This document shows, one piece after another, positions 62,473 to 64,000 of a stretch of 64,000 bases of DNA. Source of the DNA: Gari tellinella. Its lineage: Eukaryota; Mollusca; Bivalvia; Cardiida; Psammobiidae. The notes under the pieces were generated by a model that made no database searches, was not told the DNA's origin, and saw only the letters and a list, made by a program, of their open reading frames with translations. Made by a program: the position numbers and the translations under genes. The stretch is from assembly GCA_922989275.2 (NCBI GenBank), contig OV277866.1:79706328-79770327 (forward strand). Reading direction: 5' to 3'. The stretch's first letter is position 1, and each line of letters begins with the position of its first letter.

Positions 62473-62728
62473 GTAAACTGTGGGAGAAACTTTATTTTTT
62501 CCAAATAAACGCGTCTAGGCTACAACGTTTATTTCCAATGCAAACATTTTCGAGCAAGCTCAGACGCCGGGTTACCCGGCGTCTGAGCTGGCTCCAAACA
62601 GTTTGCCACTCAGACTTACGTGATTAGTTAGAATTATCAAAATGTCATCATTTTCTACGTTTAATTATGATTTGAATTTTCTTTCGTATGCGTTTACACG
62701 GGAAAGAATAACGCCTTCTCCACTGTTA
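62473..62728. mobile_element. MITE-A, diverged, with a changed hairpin arm
   Basis: GGGAGAAACTTTATTTTTTC to GAATAACGCCTTCTCCACTG. The hairpin at 62538-62606 reads GCTCAGACGCC / GGCGTCTGAGC where intact copies have GATCAGACGCC / GGCGTCTGATC: a paired change. Confidence 0.82.
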
Positions 62729-63384
62729 ATGAGGTGTGCACGTGTTTCTTGGCATTTCTTGCGTCCTGCAATAAGTAGAGAGATATACGTAAGGCCACTG
62801 CGCTTCTTTGCTATTAAGCCTCTGAGTATTTTGTATAATTACGATTTTCCCTAAACACATGCGTTCCGTGGTAAAGTACAGTAATCCCTGTGTTAGTCGA
62901 CCACTAAACAAACTGGTACACGGTGATTAAAAAACAGCATCCTGCTAAATGCAGACCAATGTAACTCAAAAAGATATATTTTGAGTCCTCTGAATTACCG
63001 CCATGATGCGTTTAATTTTCGCATATCTTTGGATATCTGCATGCACCATTACTCATATTGTTTAAAAGTTAAAACAGACCCGACTGTAATATCAAATATT
63101 GTGAGAAACACGGCAGTTCTTGAACTCGCCCTGTCCGAACCGAAACTTCCGGTGCATTTCTATTACTTCCGGAAATAAACTGCCCATTAAAATGACTGCC
63201 ACTTTACTTCGTCGACGGAATTTATGTGTTATTTCAAAAAAGCATATTTTTCTCGATAAGAATCGACGGGTTAAGTTGCTTTGCACATATTCTTTGACGT
63301 ATAGCTGTCAAGATTAAATCATAATGTTAACGTTATGGTGGGGTCTGATAATAATGATACAAGTATGTGTCTGTCATCGCGTAC
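62729..63384. other. No gene or element recognised
   Basis: Overlapping frames of 61-70 codons on both strands, none with support. Confidence 0.45.
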
Positions 63385-63842
63385 ATTGGAGAAGAAGTTA
63401 TTCTATCTCAATAAACGCAATTATGCTTAACCCTTCCCCCCATAGAAGCGACTTTTAGCGTATTTAGTTTATTCCTCCGCTGAAGAAAATAGTTCCAGTT
63501 TATACCCTCATGAACAATTACCATTACAAATATTTTATATAGCCTGGCAGATTTTCGCTTAAAGCAGGCTGAAAGTAAAGCAGAATGTGCCTTAAGGCAC
63601 ATTCTGCTTTACTTTCAACCTGCTTTAAGTGGTCACCTGTCTTCAAAACTATAAACAGGCTATGAGGTAAAGGGTTAAAACCAGTACATGTATATCGATG
63701 CAAACTGTTTGAAACCATATCCTACTCCAGACTGTTTGCAATTTAGATTAAATCTTAACGCTAATATTTTTAAAAAAGTTTTTAAGTTTCTTTTTTTTTG
63801 CGTTTGCGTTTCATTATGTTTAAAACGCCTTTTCCACTTATT
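63385..63842. mobile_element. MITE-A, diverged, host of a MITE-I insertion
   Basis: TACATTGGAGAAGAAGTTAT and AATAAACGCAATTATGC, interrupted, then AAACC, a worn type-A hairpin (63699-63742) and TTGCGTTTGCGTTTCATTAT, CCTTTTCCACT-TA. Confidence 0.75.
63431..63674. mobile_element. MITE-I copy 3, inserted at TTAA within MITE-A
   Basis: TTAA at 63427-63430 and 63675-63678. CCCTTCCCCCCATAGAAGCG to ATGAGGTAAAGGG. The near-perfect type-B hairpin at 63557-63629 has AATGTGCC / GGCACATT arms. Excision with one TTAA restores the GC-TTAA-AAC context of its MITE-A host. Confidence 0.9.
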
Positions 63843-63886
63843 CAAACATAAACCTTTATCGCTCTCAGAACCAATTGATTGTATTT

Positions 63887-63952
63887 GCAAATAGTTTAAA
63901 TCCATATCAGACGTTGTGTAATCAAGCGTCTTGTTTAGATCCAAATTGTTTG
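63887..63952. repeat. Type-A hairpin, worn
   Basis: GCAAATAGTTTAAATCCATA and TCAGACGTTGTGTAA face CAAGCGTCTTGTTTAGATCC, AAATTGTTTG. Confidence 0.72.
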
Positions 63953-64000
63953 GTATTCGTATGCTTGTTTCCTGATTAAAATATACATTAAAACCGAATG

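Overview
The window looks like intergenic or intronic DNA from a large, repeat-rich invertebrate nuclear genome, most likely a bivalve mollusc or another lophotrochozoan. The clues are: AT-rich, stop-filled sequence; a tRNA-headed SINE whose central domain resembles the MetaSINEs of bivalves; tandem arrays of roughly 160 bp ending in a GGGCC-hairpin plus CTTGT, as is common in mollusc genomes; Penelope-like and APE-type LINE retrotransposons; and dozens of small inverted-repeat elements. I found no convincing host gene. Nearly every long open frame belongs to a retrotransposon.

Left part (1-8105): hairpin-bearing MITEs, a foldback element with roughly 250 bp arms (3340-5095), a hammerhead-like motif in Penelope-type terminal sequence (about 5593-5625), and a 1.9 kb composite element with roughly 490 bp direct terminal repeats (6209-8105).

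Centre (8127-22575): a nest of insertions that can be ordered. A minus-strand Penelope-like element (RT half 21023-22575, GIY-YIG half 8127-8740) is split by a 5'-truncated LINE (8741-10529 plus 19208-21022). That LINE is split by a second LINE (10530-19201) with a TATGTC duplication. The second LINE's ORF1 is split by a 2.9 kb non-autonomous DNA element (11279-14174) with TAGCAATGCC ends and a 7-8 bp duplication. The younger LINE has ORF1 and ORF2 in one frame, separated by a single TAG, and carries a 1 kb Asp/His-rich in-frame insert between its endonuclease and RT domains.

Right part (22600-64000): a mosaic of MITEs (TA-, TTAA- and hAT-type), minisatellites, retroposon 3' ends, Helentron-like tandem arrays (39.9-45.7 kb), a MetaSINE (52556-52848) and tRNA-like sequences. 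Family labels A to J are mine. MITE-A has TACAGTGGAG ends. E has TACAGTGTTCCCTC ends. F has TACAGTAAAACCTC ends. I and J are TTAA-flanked with CCCTT ends. C, D and G have hAT-like CAGGG ends. H denotes hairpins with a GCTCGCC-type centre. K is a dispersed repeat.

The most unusual pattern is a set of 55-75 bp near-perfect hairpin modules (type A and type B). They sit at the centre of MITE families with unrelated ends and target-site preferences. Arm sequences differ between copies, but within a copy the two arms remain complementary.
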